This document shows, piece by piece, positions 24,749-33,895 of a stretch of 64,000 nucleotides of DNA. The notes under the pieces were generated by a model that did no database searches, had not been told where the DNA came from, and worked only from the letters and a program-made list of their open reading frames with translations. The position numbers and the translations under genes are program-made. The DNA is from JBBREP01 sp963716525 (GTDB lineage Bacteria; Actinomycetota; Acidimicrobiia; IMCC26256; PALSA-610): positions 1,860,001 to 1,924,000 of the forward strand of contig OY970315.1 in assembly GCA_963716525.1 (NCBI GenBank), in the 5' to 3' direction. Within the stretch, counting starts at the first letter, position 1, and every line of letters starts with the position of its first letter.

Positions 24749-25596
24749 TCAGCGGGCCGCGAGCGGGCGGTGCAGCCAGCGAGGGCGCGAGGCGTCGGGG
24801 AGCGGATGCACCGCCTCGAACGGCGCGCCGGGCACGACGCGCGCCTCCACGGTGGTGGCCCCGTCAAGCTCGGTGGGCCAGGCCTCGGCGATGCCGACGA
24901 TCGTGGTGATCGACGCGTAGCCGGCCTCGACCACGCCCTGGTCGGAGTCGGGCGCCGGCGTGGCGCCGGTGGCCTGCAGCTCGAACTGCAACCGGCCGTC
25001 GGGCGTCTCCGCGATCGTGGCACGGGCCGCGCCGAACGCGGCTGCCGGGCCCAGCGCACGCCGAGCACCGGGTCGCGACCGGGCACGTTCAGGTTGATGA
25101 CGGTACGCGCCGGTGCGCCGGCGAAGCGGTCGAGCACGTCGAGCGCAATGTCGGACGCGCTCGACCACGGCCACATGCCACGATCGGGATCGAAGGCGAC
25201 GCTCACCGCCAGGCCGGAGATGCCGAAGTTCTGGCCCGTGAGCGCGGCACCGACCGTGCCCGAGTGCAGGATCGAGCGGCCGGTGTTGAGTCCGGCGTTG
25301 ATGCCCGACACCACGAGGTCGGGCGGATCCCCGAAGGCGCCGAGGCGCGCGGCCACCACGCACATGCCCGGCGGTCCGTCGAGCGCATACGCAGGAATGT
25401 CGAGGTCGGCCACCTCGACCAGCCGCGCGTCGAGATGCTGGTCGGCGTGCACGAGTCCGAGCGCGGCACCCACGCCGCTGCGATCGGAGTCGGGCGCGAC
25501 GACCACCGTGTCGTGCCCGGCCTTGGCGATCGTGCGAGCGAGCACGTGGAGGCCCTCTGACTCGATGCCGTCGTCGTTCGTCACGAGAATTCGCAT
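24749..25596 (-). CDS. surE: 5'-nucleotidase SurE (frameshifted)
   Basis: A SurE survival nucleotidase that removes phosphate from nucleoside monophosphates in the cytosol with a divalent metal. MRILVTNDDGIESEG carries the metal-binding Asp pair at the N-terminus, VVVAPDSDRSGVGAAL follows, and LVVSGINAGLNTG and HSGTVGAA are family motifs. The C-terminal part (GYASITTIVGIAEAW) is in another frame. One base is missing near 25042, within the codons between RWARQ and AAFGAARA. About 282 residues when repaired. The downstream LSm-like gene is probably co-transcribed. A read error is likely. Confidence 0.85.
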
Positions 25597-25793
25597 GGTG
25601 CGCCCAGTCTCGCGCCGCTCCTGTCCGTCACGGCCGAGACGTCGTTCCGTCGCCATTCGCGGTTCGCCCGGACGTCACCCAACCGACACGTCGATGGAGG
25701 ATGATGCTTGGCATGGCCCTGCGCGTGGCGGCGTCTCCCCCCGCATCGCGTCGCAGCGCGGGGCCAAGTTCGCTTCCGTGAGAAACTACGGGA

Positions 25794-26924
25794 ATGCCCG
25801 AGGCGCACGAAGCTGGTGCGCTGGACGGCATCAGGATCGTCGATCTCTCCAGAGTGCTCGCCGGCCCGCACGCCACGATGATCCTCGGCGATCTGGGTGC
25901 CGACGTCGTCAAGATCGAGCGTCCGGGCGCCGGTGACGACACGCGGTCGTGGGGGCCGCCGTTCGCCAACGGCACGAGCACGTACTTCCAGGCGGCGAAC
26001 CGCAACAAGCGATCGATCACCGCCGACCTCACCACCGCGGAGGGGCGGGCCGCGGTGGCGGCAACGCTCGACCGCGCCGACGTGCTCGTCGAGAACTTCA
26101 AGCCCGGCACCATGGCGCGCTGGGGCATGGATCCCGCCGACCTCGTCGCCCGCCACCCGCGCCTGGTGGTGTGCTCGATCACGGGTTTCGGATCGACGCC
26201 GGCAGCGCGCGATATGCCCGGCTACGACTTGCTCGTGCAGGCCGCCAGCGGGCTGATGAGCATCACTGGCGATCCCGGCGGCTCGCCGATGAAGGTGGGC
26301 GTCGCGGTCGTCGACGTGCTGTGCTCGCTCTACGTCGCGATCGGGGTGCTCGCCGCGCTCCAGGAACGGGTGCGCAGCGGTCGCGGTCAGTATCTCGAGG
26401 TGTCGTTGCTCGATTGCGCGCTCGCCGCGCAGGTGAACCAGGTGAGCGGCTACCTCCTCGCCGGTGCCAACCCCACGCGGCTCGGTAACGACCATCCTTC
26501 GATCGTGCCGTACGGCGTGTATCCGGCTGCCGACGGCGATCTCGTCGTCGCGTGCGGCAACGATCGCCAGTTCGGCGCGGTCGCGATCGTGCTCGGGCAG
26601 CCGGCGCTCGCCACCGATGCTCGCTTCGCGACGAACGACGCCCGGGTCGCGCACCGGTCCGAGCTCGATCCGTTGCTCAGAGCGGCGTTCGTCTCGCGGC
26701 CGCGGGCACACTGGGTCGACGCGTTGACCCGTGCCGGCGTGCCGGCGGGCGTGATCAACACCGTCGCCGGCGCGGTCGACCTCGCGGACGGGCTCGGCGC
26801 GGAACCGGTGGTGGAGCTGCACGACGAGCACGGGACGTTCCCGTCGATCCGCTCGCCGCTCCGCCTCGCGCGCACACCGCCGAGCGTGCGGCGACGGCCG
26901 CCGGCACTCGGTGCGGACGGCTGA
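25794..26924 (+). CDS. CaiB/BaiF family acyl-CoA transferase
   Basis: A class III CoA-transferase of 376 residues that moves CoA between carboxylic acids. GIRIVDLSRVLAGPHATMIL, LGADVVKIERPGAGDDTR and NRNKRSITADL are N-terminal family motifs. The catalytic Asp is in GYDLLVQAASGLM, and EVSLLDCALA and PYGVYPAADGDLVVA follow. The acyl substrate is unknown. It is an isolated plus-strand gene between surE and DUF192, and the 197 bp ahead of it hold nothing I can name. Confidence 0.92.
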   Translation: MPEAHEAGALDGIRIVDLSRVLAGPHATMILGDLGADVVKIERPGAGDDTRSWGPPFANGTSTYFQAANRNKRSITADLTTAEGRAAVAATLDRADVLVENFKPGTMARWGMDPADLVARHPRLVVCSITGFGSTPAARDMPGYDLLVQAASGLMSITGDPGGSPMKVGVAVVDVLCSLYVAIGVLAALQERVRSGRGQYLEVSLLDCALAAQVNQVSGYLLAGANPTRLGNDHPSIVPYGVYPAADGDLVVACGNDRQFGAVAIVLGQPALATDARFATNDARVAHRSELDPLLRAAFVSRPRAHWVDALTRAGVPAGVINTVAGAVDLADGLGAEPVVELHDEHGTFPSIRSPLRLARTPPSVRRRPPALGADG

Positions 26925-27034
26925 GCGGTTCTCACGGCGGCCACGGCGCGCCGGGGGGATGACCGCCCGCACCGAGCGGGAGCGTGCGACGCGGTTCGCT
27001 ACGTTCGTGCGGCAGTCGACCGGGAGCGTCCTGC

Positions 27035-27364
27035 GTGGCATGGCTGGTGCGAGGTGACGACGTGTTGGCGGCGGCCGAGCTCGCCGAGACGCGTCGCGCC
27101 CGGCGCCGTGGTCTGATCGGGCGTGACGGGGTCGAAGGCGCGTTCGTGCTGCGTCGCTGCCGCAACGTGCACACCTTCGGGATGCGATTCCCGATCGACG
27201 TGGCGTTCTGTGACCGCGCGGGTGTGGTGGTGCACGTCGCCACGCTCCGGCCCTGGCGTGTGTCGAAGGTCGTGCCGCGCGCGGCGTTCGTGATCGAGGC
27301 GAACGAGGGTTCGCTCGACCGGTGGGGCTTGCGCGTGGGTGACGAGGTCGAGGTTCGTGCCTGA
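27035..27364 (+). CDS. DUF192 family protein
   Basis: A 109-residue protein from GTG 27035, chosen because GGGAG lies 8 nt upstream and the fold begins there. The DUF192 pattern is present: ETRRARRRGLIGRDGVEGAFVL near the start, HTFGMRFPIDVAFCDRAG in the middle and VIEANEGSLDRWGLRVGDEV at the end. Many family members are secreted, but this one shows no signal peptide. Its role is unknown. It overlaps rsmI by 8 bp. Confidence 0.88.
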   Translation: MAWLVRGDDVLAAAELAETRRARRRGLIGRDGVEGAFVLRRCRNVHTFGMRFPIDVAFCDRAGVVVHVATLRPWRVSKVVPRAAFVIEANEGSLDRWGLRVGDEVEVRA

Positions 27365-28232
27365 GCCCGGTCGAGGCGCGCTCGTCCTCGTCGGCACGCC
27401 GATCGGGAACCTCGCCGACCTCAGCCCGCGCGCCGTCGAGACCTTGCGCGACGCCGACGTCGTCTACGCCGAGGACACTCGCCGCACCCGCGCGCTCCTC
27501 ACGCACGCGGGCATCCCGGCGCGCGACCGGCTGCGCGCGCTGCACCGCCACAACGAAGCCGCGCTTGCGCCGGCCGTCGTGGACAAGATCGCAGCAGGTG
27601 CGCGCGTCGCGTACGTGAGCGACGCGGGAATGCCCGGTATCAGCGATCCGGGTGAGCGCCTCGTGCGCGCCTGCGCGGCGGCGGGACTTCCGGTCGAGTG
27701 CGTGCCCGGGCCGAGCGCGGTCACGACCGCGCTGGTGCTCTCGGGTCTGCCCACCCAGCCCTTCACCTTCGTGGGCTTCCTCGAACGCAAGGGGCGAGTG
27801 CGCCGCGAGCAACTCGAGTCGATCGGCTGCGCGCGGGAGACGACCGTGCTGTTCGAGACGGCGAACCGCCTGACGGCCACCCTCACCGATCTCCGCGGGT
27901 CTGCGGGTGGCGATCGGCTGGCCGCGATCCTGCGCGAGCTCACGAAGCTGCACGAGTCGGCCTATCGCGGCACGCTCGACGAGATGCTCGCGATGCTCGG
28001 GTCCGGTGCCATCGAGACGCGGGGCGAATGCGTGGTGGTCCTCGCCGGGCGCGGCGATGCGCCATCCCCACCCGCCGACCCGCAGGCGGTCGACGCGAGG
28101 ATCGACGAGCTGCTCACGGCGGGCCTGCGCGCCAGTGACGTGGCGGGGCTGGTGCACGAGGAGCTGGGAGTGGATCGCCGCGCCGCCTACGACCGGGTCG
28201 TCATCCGGCGGCGCCGGCCGGCCGGCGGCTGA
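27357..28232 (+). CDS. rsmI: 16S rRNA (cytidine-1402-2'-O)-methyltransferase RsmI
   Basis: A SAM-dependent tetrapyrrole-methylase fold enzyme that methylates C1402 of 16S rRNA. LVLVGTPIGNLADLSPRA, YAEDTRRTRALL, VSDAGMPGISDPG, VPGPSAVTTALVLSGL and FVGFLERKGRVR are typical. The usual YESPHR loop reads FETANRL. GTG 27357 is preferred to the GTG at 27339 because GAGGT lies 8 nt upstream. It has 291 residues and overlaps the DUF192 gene. Confidence 0.95.
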   Translation: MPEPGRGALVLVGTPIGNLADLSPRAVETLRDADVVYAEDTRRTRALLTHAGIPARDRLRALHRHNEAALAPAVVDKIAAGARVAYVSDAGMPGISDPGERLVRACAAAGLPVECVPGPSAVTTALVLSGLPTQPFTFVGFLERKGRVRREQLESIGCARETTVLFETANRLTATLTDLRGSAGGDRLAAILRELTKLHESAYRGTLDEMLAMLGSGAIETRGECVVVLAGRGDAPSPPADPQAVDARIDELLTAGLRASDVAGLVHEELGVDRRAAYDRVVIRRRRPAGG

Positions 28233-28254
28233 CCTCCCGCGGCGACGACCTTGC

Positions 28255-29898
28255 TCACGTGCCGAGGAGGATCGATTCGGCGCCGCTCGGCCCGCCGTAG
28301 AAGAAGATGTCGGCGCGCCCGTCTCCGTCGGCATCGAACACGACCGGGACGTAGACGCCGTGGATCGCGGGCCCTGCCACGGTCACGAGTTGCGAATGGC
28401 CGGGTGGTGTCGGGCCGAAGCCCGAGCCCTGGAGCAGCGCGTCGGGCAGCGAACCCGGTCCGTAGAGCAGCACGTCGCCGCAGCCGCCTTCGAAGCGACC
28501 GGACACCGCCACGTAGGTGCCGTCGATGCCATGGCCGTTCGGTGCCACCTTCAGCGCGTTCGACAACAGGCCGTGATCGGGAAATGTGAACGCGTCGGGC
28601 GACGGGCCGCTCGCGTAGAACAGCAGGTCGTCGGCGCCGTCGCAGTCGTAGTCGACCGGCGCGATCGACGTGAACGACCGGTTGATGATGGTGTCGCGGA
28701 GCTGCGTGAACGCGAACGTGGAGGTGCCGACCGACGTCGTGTTCACCCAGAACACGTTGTCGTGGCCGTGCGCGAAGTAGAGGTCGGTGCGTCCGTCGCC
28801 GTTGAAGTCACCGGCGGTGATCGCGTAGGTCCCGGAGATGGCGTGCGCACGGGTCGCGACGAAGTGGCGGCTCGATGCCCCCCACCAGATCGACTCGGGT
28901 GTGGAGCCCGGGCCGTAGAACAGCACGTCGCGGCGCCCGTCGCCGTTGAAATCACCGATGATCAGTCGGTACGAGCCGTTGATCGAGATCCGCTGCTTCG
29001 CGAAGCGGCCCCGTCCGTCACCCCACCAGATCGAGTCGGCGCCGGGCCCGGCACGATAGAAGAGCAGGTCGCCGTAGCCGTCACCGTCGAAGTCGCCGCC
29101 GACCACCTGCGTGTACTGGCCGTTGACCTGTTCGCTCGCCAGCGGCCGGAAGAACGTCGTGGGCAACGGGTAGCCGTGGATCCAGGTCCATGACGTCCTG
29201 TCCCATGCGCCGCCGCTGGCGAGCAACGACGCGTGCCAGGTGAACGAGCGGATCCGCGTGCCGAGCACCCACTCCGGCACCAGCACGCCCACGTCGTTCG
29301 CAGCGCCGCCGCCCGCGTGTCCGACGGCGGACAGCGCGGTGAGCGGCGTCAAGCGGTGCGTGAGCCCGCCGGCGCCGTCGCAGTTGGCGTTCGCGACGTA
29401 CGCGCCCGCGGTCCAGGTGTGGAGCGAGGCGCTGTACTGGACGAGCAGGAGGCGGTCGGCGCCGAGGCAACCATTCGTGTTGTTGCCGTCGATGTTCACC
29501 CACGCCTCGAACGCGCCGAGCTTGGAGAGCGCCCACGTGTCGCGCGTGTCGGCGTACAGGATCCAATTGCGGTTCGCGCAGTCGAGCGCCGCGCTGTAGC
29601 TCGTGATGTCGAGGGTGCCGACGTCGTTCGAAGGGTCGTTGGCGTCGGTCGTCTTGCAGATGCGACGCGGCACGAGCATCGGTGCCTCCGCTCGTGCGGG
29701 CGCGACCTTCGCTTGGCTTGGCGCGATCGCCGGAACCGCGCCGGCGCGGGGTGCCGCCGCTCCGCCTCCATGTTGCAGGTGCGTGCTCTGCCCTGCCGCG
29801 GGGGTCACGCGAGCGGCGGCCACGCTCGCACCAGCCGGTACGCACAGCCCGATGAGCGCGGCGACTGCGAGCCCGCTGCGACGCATCCCTCCGCGCAT
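28255..29898 (-). CDS. Secreted FG-GAP/VCBS repeat protein
   Basis: A protein of 547 residues with an N-terminal signal peptide (RRSGLAVAALIGLCVPAGAS) and an Ala-rich stretch. An N-terminal region of about 200 residues (CKTTDANDPSNDVGTLDITS) that looks like a surface binding domain comes next. The second half has repeats with the calcium-binding core GDFDGDGYGD, GDFNGDGRRD, GDFNGDGRTD and DADGDGRAD, alternating with LFYGPGS-type strands, which should fold as a partial beta-propeller. It is probably extracellular and follows the kinase-PKD gene by 4 bp on the same strand. ATG 29886 is an alternative start. The ligand is unknown. Confidence 0.85.
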   Translation of the reverse strand: MRGGMRRSGLAVAALIGLCVPAGASVAAARVTPAAGQSTHLQHGGGAAAPRAGAVPAIAPSQAKVAPARAEAPMLVPRRICKTTDANDPSNDVGTLDITSYSAALDCANRNWILYADTRDTWALSKLGAFEAWVNIDGNNTNGCLGADRLLLVQYSASLHTWTAGAYVANANCDGAGGLTHRLTPLTALSAVGHAGGGAANDVGVLVPEWVLGTRIRSFTWHASLLASGGAWDRTSWTWIHGYPLPTTFFRPLASEQVNGQYTQVVGGDFDGDGYGDLLFYRAGPGADSIWWGDGRGRFAKQRISINGSYRLIIGDFNGDGRRDVLFYGPGSTPESIWWGASSRHFVATRAHAISGTYAITAGDFNGDGRTDLYFAHGHDNVFWVNTTSVGTSTFAFTQLRDTIINRSFTSIAPVDYDCDGADDLLFYASGPSPDAFTFPDHGLLSNALKVAPNGHGIDGTYVAVSGRFEGGCGDVLLYGPGSLPDALLQGSGFGPTPPGHSQLVTVAGPAIHGVYVPVVFDADGDGRADIFFYGGPSGAESILLGT

Positions 29899-29902
29899 CG
29901 TG

Positions 29903-32215
29903 TCAGCACGATCCGGAGTGCGAGTAGTGCACCGTGTACGACGATGTGGGTGACCTGCGGCCGTCGCTCGTGGTGTACCAGTAGCTGCCCGTGTCGCTGC
30001 CCGAAGTCCCCTTTGCATTGGCGTACCATCCCCAGGTTCCGAGCGCGCCGTTGTACGACGCGCTGCCGTGCGAGAAACCGCCGAAGTGCCAGCTGGCGCC
30101 GCTGATGTAGGGCGTCTGCAGCGCGATGCCGAAACAGGAGTCGCCCGACGCCGACCGGCTGCCGGGCGCACTGAGCGGAGGCGGCGGCGCGCTCACGCCG
30201 ACGGTTCGGGTCGTCGAGGCGGTCGCGCCCTGGTTGTCGCGCACCGTCAATGTCACCGTGTAGGTGCCCGCCTTGCCGTAGGTGTGCGATGTCTGGGTTC
30301 CGCTCCCGAACGCGCCGTCGCCGAACGACCACGAGTAGCTCACGATGCTCCCGTCGGCGTCGTGCGAGCCCGCACCGTTGGCGCTGCACGACAGCGCATT
30401 GCAGCCGATCGTGAAGGATGCCGACGGTCGCTGGTTGGCGCCCGAACCGCTGGACGGCGGTGCGGTCGTCGGCGACGTCCCCGATGTGACGGGCGTCGTC
30501 GTGCCGGTGGCGCCGCTGCTCGCGGGTACTCCCTTGACCTTGATGGTGCGCGTGATGCGCGCCGTTCGGCCGGAGTCATCGATGACGACGAGGATCACGC
30601 GGTACGCGTGCGTTCCGGCGAGGTGGTAGACGTGCAGCACCTTCGGCGTTGCGACCGTGATGTAGCTGTGGTCGCCGAAGTTCCACTCGTAGCGCGTCAC
30701 GCGGCTGCTGGAGTGCGCCGTCAGCCGTGTGCCCGCGGACTGCGTGGCGTCGAAGATGCATCCGTTGGGGCAGGCCACCGTGAAGCGGGCCACGGCCGGC
30801 TGGACGGCGGTTGGTGCCGTAGTGGTGCCGGGCGTGCTCGTCGTCGCGATCCGTCGCGTGGTGTTCGTCGAGGCGCTGGTGTGGCTGCGGCCGGTGAGCG
30901 CGTACGCGGCCCCCGCGATCGCGAGTACGGCGACCGTGGCGACGACGGCCATCATCGGCCGACGGTGCCGCCGGGGCGGCGCCGGCGTGATGACCGCGAC
31001 CGGCACGCCGCTGATCGTCGTGTCGGTCGGCGTCGGGACATGGTGCGAGGTGGTGGCGAAGGCCGCGTCGGCCGCCACCGGTCCGGCGACCCCGGCCGCC
31101 GGTGCTGCGGGCTCGGCGGGTGCTCCCGGCGTGCCGGGCTGGGGCGTGAACGTGACCGCCGGCGGTGTGCCGGGCTGGGGCGTGCCGGGCTGGGGTGGGC
31201 CGGGCTGGGGCGTGAACGTGACCGCCGCCTCCGGCGCCGAGACGCCTGCGGGCGGCGGTGGGGCGGCGGGAGGCGCCGCGTTCGGGATCGGCGACCGCGC
31301 CGGGCCCGGGGGCGGCGTGGTGCCCGCGCCCGACGTCGAGGGGGGAAGCGGCGAGATGACCGTCTCGGGGTGGCTGCCGCGCGGCGGTTCGGCGACGTCG
31401 GTAAGCGTGGGGAGCAGCGCCTCCAGCTCGTCGCGCGCCTCACGCGTGGTCGGCCGGCCGGCAGGGTCCTTCGCGAGCATCCGCTCGATCACGGCCCACA
31501 CGCGGTCGTCGACTGGGTCCGGACGCTCGGGCATCACGTCGGCGTGGCAGCGGATGAGGCCGACGACGGAGTCCACTTCGAACACCTGGCGCCCGGCGAG
31601 CAGCTCGTAGTACACCGCGCCCGCGGCGTACACGTCGACCGCAGCGCCGATCGGGTCGTTGGTGGCGAGCTCGGGCGCCATGTAGAGCGGCGTGCCGATC
31701 ATGCCCGAACGGCGGGTGAGCAGCGGCCCGTCCGCCACCCGCGCGATGCCGAAGTCGCTGAGCTTCGCGAACGGCACGGCGCTGTCGCCATCCTCGAGCA
31801 ACACGTTCTCGGGCTTGACGTCGCGATGGACGATGCCCGCGTCGTGCATCGCGGTGAGCGCCTCCAGGAGTTGTGCACAGAGGTCGGTAGCGGTCCGCTG
31901 GCCGATGCGTCCCCGGCCCGACGCCCAGGTCCGCAGATCGGAGCCCTCGACGAGATCCATCACGATCGCGAGCTGATCGCCCTCGATCACGAGGTCGCGG
32001 AGCGTCACGAGGTGCGGGTTGACGACACCGGTGAGGACCTGGCGCTCGTGCACGAAGCGGGCGATCAGCGCCGGATCCTTGCTGAGGTCGGATCGCAGGA
32101 ACTTGATCGCGACGCGTTCGCCCGTGACGCGGACGTGGCCCGCGTACACCTCTCCCATGCCGCCACCGCCGAGTCGCGGGCCGACCGAGTAGCCGGAGCC
32201 GAGCGGCCTATCCAA
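29903..32215 (-). CDS. Membrane Ser/Thr protein kinase with two extracellular PKD domains
   Basis: A protein of 770 residues. The N-terminal kinase (about 1-275) has LGGGGMGEVY, the Lys in VAIKFL, catalytic HRDVKPENVL, DFGIA and GTPLYMAPE, as in PknB. A Pro-rich linker with repeated FTPQPG and QPGTP units leads to one membrane helix (MMAVVATVAVLAIAGAAYAL) and then two PKD-like domains (YEWNFGD and YSWSFGDG, each with an HVYHLAGTHAYRV or HTYGKAGTYTV end). A Tyr/Gly-rich C-terminal domain ends in Cys. Actinobacterial kinases usually carry PASTA or NHL sensors; PKD is rarer. The start is TTG 32215, directly after GGAGGAA, an unusually tight spacing. It is in an operon with the FG-GAP protein. 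Confidence 0.88.
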   Translation of the reverse strand: MDRPLGSGYSVGPRLGGGGMGEVYAGHVRVTGERVAIKFLRSDLSKDPALIARFVHERQVLTGVVNPHLVTLRDLVIEGDQLAIVMDLVEGSDLRTWASGRGRIGQRTATDLCAQLLEALTAMHDAGIVHRDVKPENVLLEDGDSAVPFAKLSDFGIARVADGPLLTRRSGMIGTPLYMAPELATNDPIGAAVDVYAAGAVYYELLAGRQVFEVDSVVGLIRCHADVMPERPDPVDDRVWAVIERMLAKDPAGRPTTREARDELEALLPTLTDVAEPPRGSHPETVISPLPPSTSGAGTTPPPGPARSPIPNAAPPAAPPPPAGVSAPEAAVTFTPQPGPPQPGTPQPGTPPAVTFTPQPGTPGAPAEPAAPAAGVAGPVAADAAFATTSHHVPTPTDTTISGVPVAVITPAPPRRHRRPMMAVVATVAVLAIAGAAYALTGRSHTSASTNTTRRIATTSTPGTTTAPTAVQPAVARFTVACPNGCIFDATQSAGTRLTAHSSSRVTRYEWNFGDHSYITVATPKVLHVYHLAGTHAYRVILVVIDDSGRTARITRTIKVKGVPASSGATGTTTPVTSGTSPTTAPPSSGSGANQRPSASFTIGCNALSCSANGAGSHDADGSIVSYSWSFGDGAFGSGTQTSHTYGKAGTYTVTLTVRDNQGATASTTRTVGVSAPPPPLSAPGSRSASGDSCFGIALQTPYISGASWHFGGFSHGSASYNGALGTWGWYANAKGTSGSDTGSYWYTTSDGRRSPTSSYTVHYSHSGSC

Positions 32216-32241
32216 TTCCTCCGCCTTGAATGGAGCATCGA

Positions 32242-32271
32242 ATGATACGCGAGCGCCGGCGTGCGGTCAAA
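32242..32271 (-). promoter_or_regulatory. Promoter of the kinase/FG-GAP operon
   Basis: On the minus strand TTTGAC (32271-32266), an 18-bp spacer and TATCAT (32247-32242). The predicted start site near 32235 gives a short leader that includes the GGAGGAA Shine-Dalgarno before TTG 32215. Confidence 0.55.
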
Positions 32272-32334
32272 GGGAGCTGCCGTCCACCGCCGGTGGCGAA
32301 TCTGTGCCGCTTGTCGCGGCAAACGACGACGATA

Positions 32335-33879
32335 ATGAGTGGCGTGGCCCAGCGCTTCTATGTGACGACGCCCATCTACTACGTGAACGATGTGCCGCAC
32401 ATCGGCACCGCGTACACGACGGTGGCGGCCGACGCGCTGGCCCGCTGGAGGCGCCTGCACGGCGACGACGTGTTCTTCCTCACCGGCACCGACGAGCACG
32501 GGCTCAAGATCCAGCGCGTGGCCGAGGCACAGGGCGTGTCGCCCCTGGAGTGGGCCGACCGCACGTCGGCGCGCTTCGAAGAGGCGTGGGCGCTGCTCGA
32601 CATCTCCTACGACGACTTCATCCGCACCACCGAGGACCGCCACACGCGCGCGGTGCAGGAGCTGCTGCAACGCATCTATGACAACGGCGACATCGAGCTC
32701 GACACCTACGAGGGCCTGTACTGCGTTCCCTGCGAGGCCTACTACACCGAGGACGAGCTCGTCGGTGGGCTGTGCCCGGTGCACGAGCGCCCCGTCGAGC
32801 ATGTCGTCGAGCAGAACTACTTCTTCCGCCTGTCGCGTTACGGGCAGCGGCTCCTCGACCACTACGCCGCACATCCCGACGCCGTCCAGCCGGAGTCGCG
32901 CCTCAACGAGGTGATCGGCTTCATCCGCCAAGGCCTGCGCGACTTCTCGATGAGCCGTACGTCGATCACATGGGGCGTGCCGTTGCCATGGGACGGCGCG
33001 CACGTCACCTACGTGTGGTTCGACGCGCTCATCAACTACTGCACCGCGGTCGGCCTCGGCACCGATCCCGAGCGCTTCGCGCGCTTCTGGCCCGTCGACT
33101 ACCACCTGGTGGGCAAGGACATCCTGCGCTTCCACGCGGTCTATTGGCCGGCGATGCTGATGGCCGCGGGCATCGATCCGCCGCGGCACGTGTTCGCGCA
33201 CGGCTGGTTGCTCGTGGGCGGGGCGAAGATGAGCAAGACGAAGGCGAACCAGATCGCGCCCGGCGATCTCGTGTCCGACTTCGGCGTCGACGGCTACCGC
33301 TATCACTTCCTCGCCGACCAGCGCTTCGGTCCCGACGGCGACTTCAGCTACGAGGCGATGGCCGCGCGCTACAACGCCGACCTCGCGAACAACTACGGCA
33401 ACCTCGCGAGCCGCGTGCTCAACATGGTCACGAACTATTGCGGTGGTGCGGTGCCCGAGGAGCGGGCCGAGGGGCCGCTGCGCGCCGAGGTCGACGCGCT
33501 CTACGACCGCTGCGCGGCGGCGATGGCCGAACTCGACTTCTCGGGTGCGCTCGGCGCGGTGTGGGACGTGCTGCGCGCCGCCAACGCCTACATCGAGGCC
33601 GCCGAGCCGTGGAAGCTGCACAAGGCGGGTGATCCGGCCGTGCGAGGCGTGCTCGGCGACTGCCTCGAGGTGCTGCGGGCCGCCACGGTGCTGGCCTCGT
33701 GGGCGATCCCGCGTGCCGCCGAGGAGCTGTGGCACCGGCTCGGCGAGCAGGGGAGCGTGCGCGACCAGCGGCTGCCGGACGCGGCCTCGTGGGGCAACCT
33801 GCGCGCCGGCGCGAAGGTCGACAAGGGCGACGCGCTGTTCCCGCGCTTCGACGCGGGCGCGGCGACGGCACCGGCCTGA
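32335..33879 (+). CDS. metG: Methionyl-tRNA synthetase
   Basis: A class I synthetase of 514 residues that charges tRNA-Met. FYVTTPIYYVNDVPHIGTAY holds the HIGH-type motif, GTDEHGLKIQ the methionine pocket region, and KMSKTKANQI the KMSKS-type loop. The connective peptide has CVPC and later CPVH, so one zinc knuckle seems present with His as a possible fourth ligand. There is no C-terminal EMAP-like dimer domain. ATG 32335 is chosen; GTG 32344 is also possible because a GATAAT box overlaps the ATG. It begins the conserved metG-tatD-rpf-ksgA-ispE run. Confidence 0.95.
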   Translation: MSGVAQRFYVTTPIYYVNDVPHIGTAYTTVAADALARWRRLHGDDVFFLTGTDEHGLKIQRVAEAQGVSPLEWADRTSARFEEAWALLDISYDDFIRTTEDRHTRAVQELLQRIYDNGDIELDTYEGLYCVPCEAYYTEDELVGGLCPVHERPVEHVVEQNYFFRLSRYGQRLLDHYAAHPDAVQPESRLNEVIGFIRQGLRDFSMSRTSITWGVPLPWDGAHVTYVWFDALINYCTAVGLGTDPERFARFWPVDYHLVGKDILRFHAVYWPAMLMAAGIDPPRHVFAHGWLLVGGAKMSKTKANQIAPGDLVSDFGVDGYRYHFLADQRFGPDGDFSYEAMAARYNADLANNYGNLASRVLNMVTNYCGGAVPEERAEGPLRAEVDALYDRCAAAMAELDFSGALGAVWDVLRAANAYIEAAEPWKLHKAGDPAVRGVLGDCLEVLRAATVLASWAIPRAAEELWHRLGEQGSVRDQRLPDAASWGNLRAGAKVDKGDALFPRFDAGAATAPA

Positions 33880-33895
33880 CCCCAGGGGCTGAGAC

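Noticed and set aside
24348..25656. A His-Asp-rich reading frame that looks like a metal-binding protein fused to SurE
   Set aside because: It is the surE frame running past its frameshift and through the hexamer microsatellite out of phase; only the other frame gives plausible protein on both sides.
26959..27057. A 32-codon frame starting ATG before the DUF192 gene
   Set aside because: It overlaps the DUF192 start out of frame, is Arg-rich and shows no family resemblance.
25581..28334. A 917-codon open frame on the minus strand
   Set aside because: Arg/His-rich shadow of the CoA-transferase, DUF192 and rsmI genes, a common effect of high GC; no family pattern.
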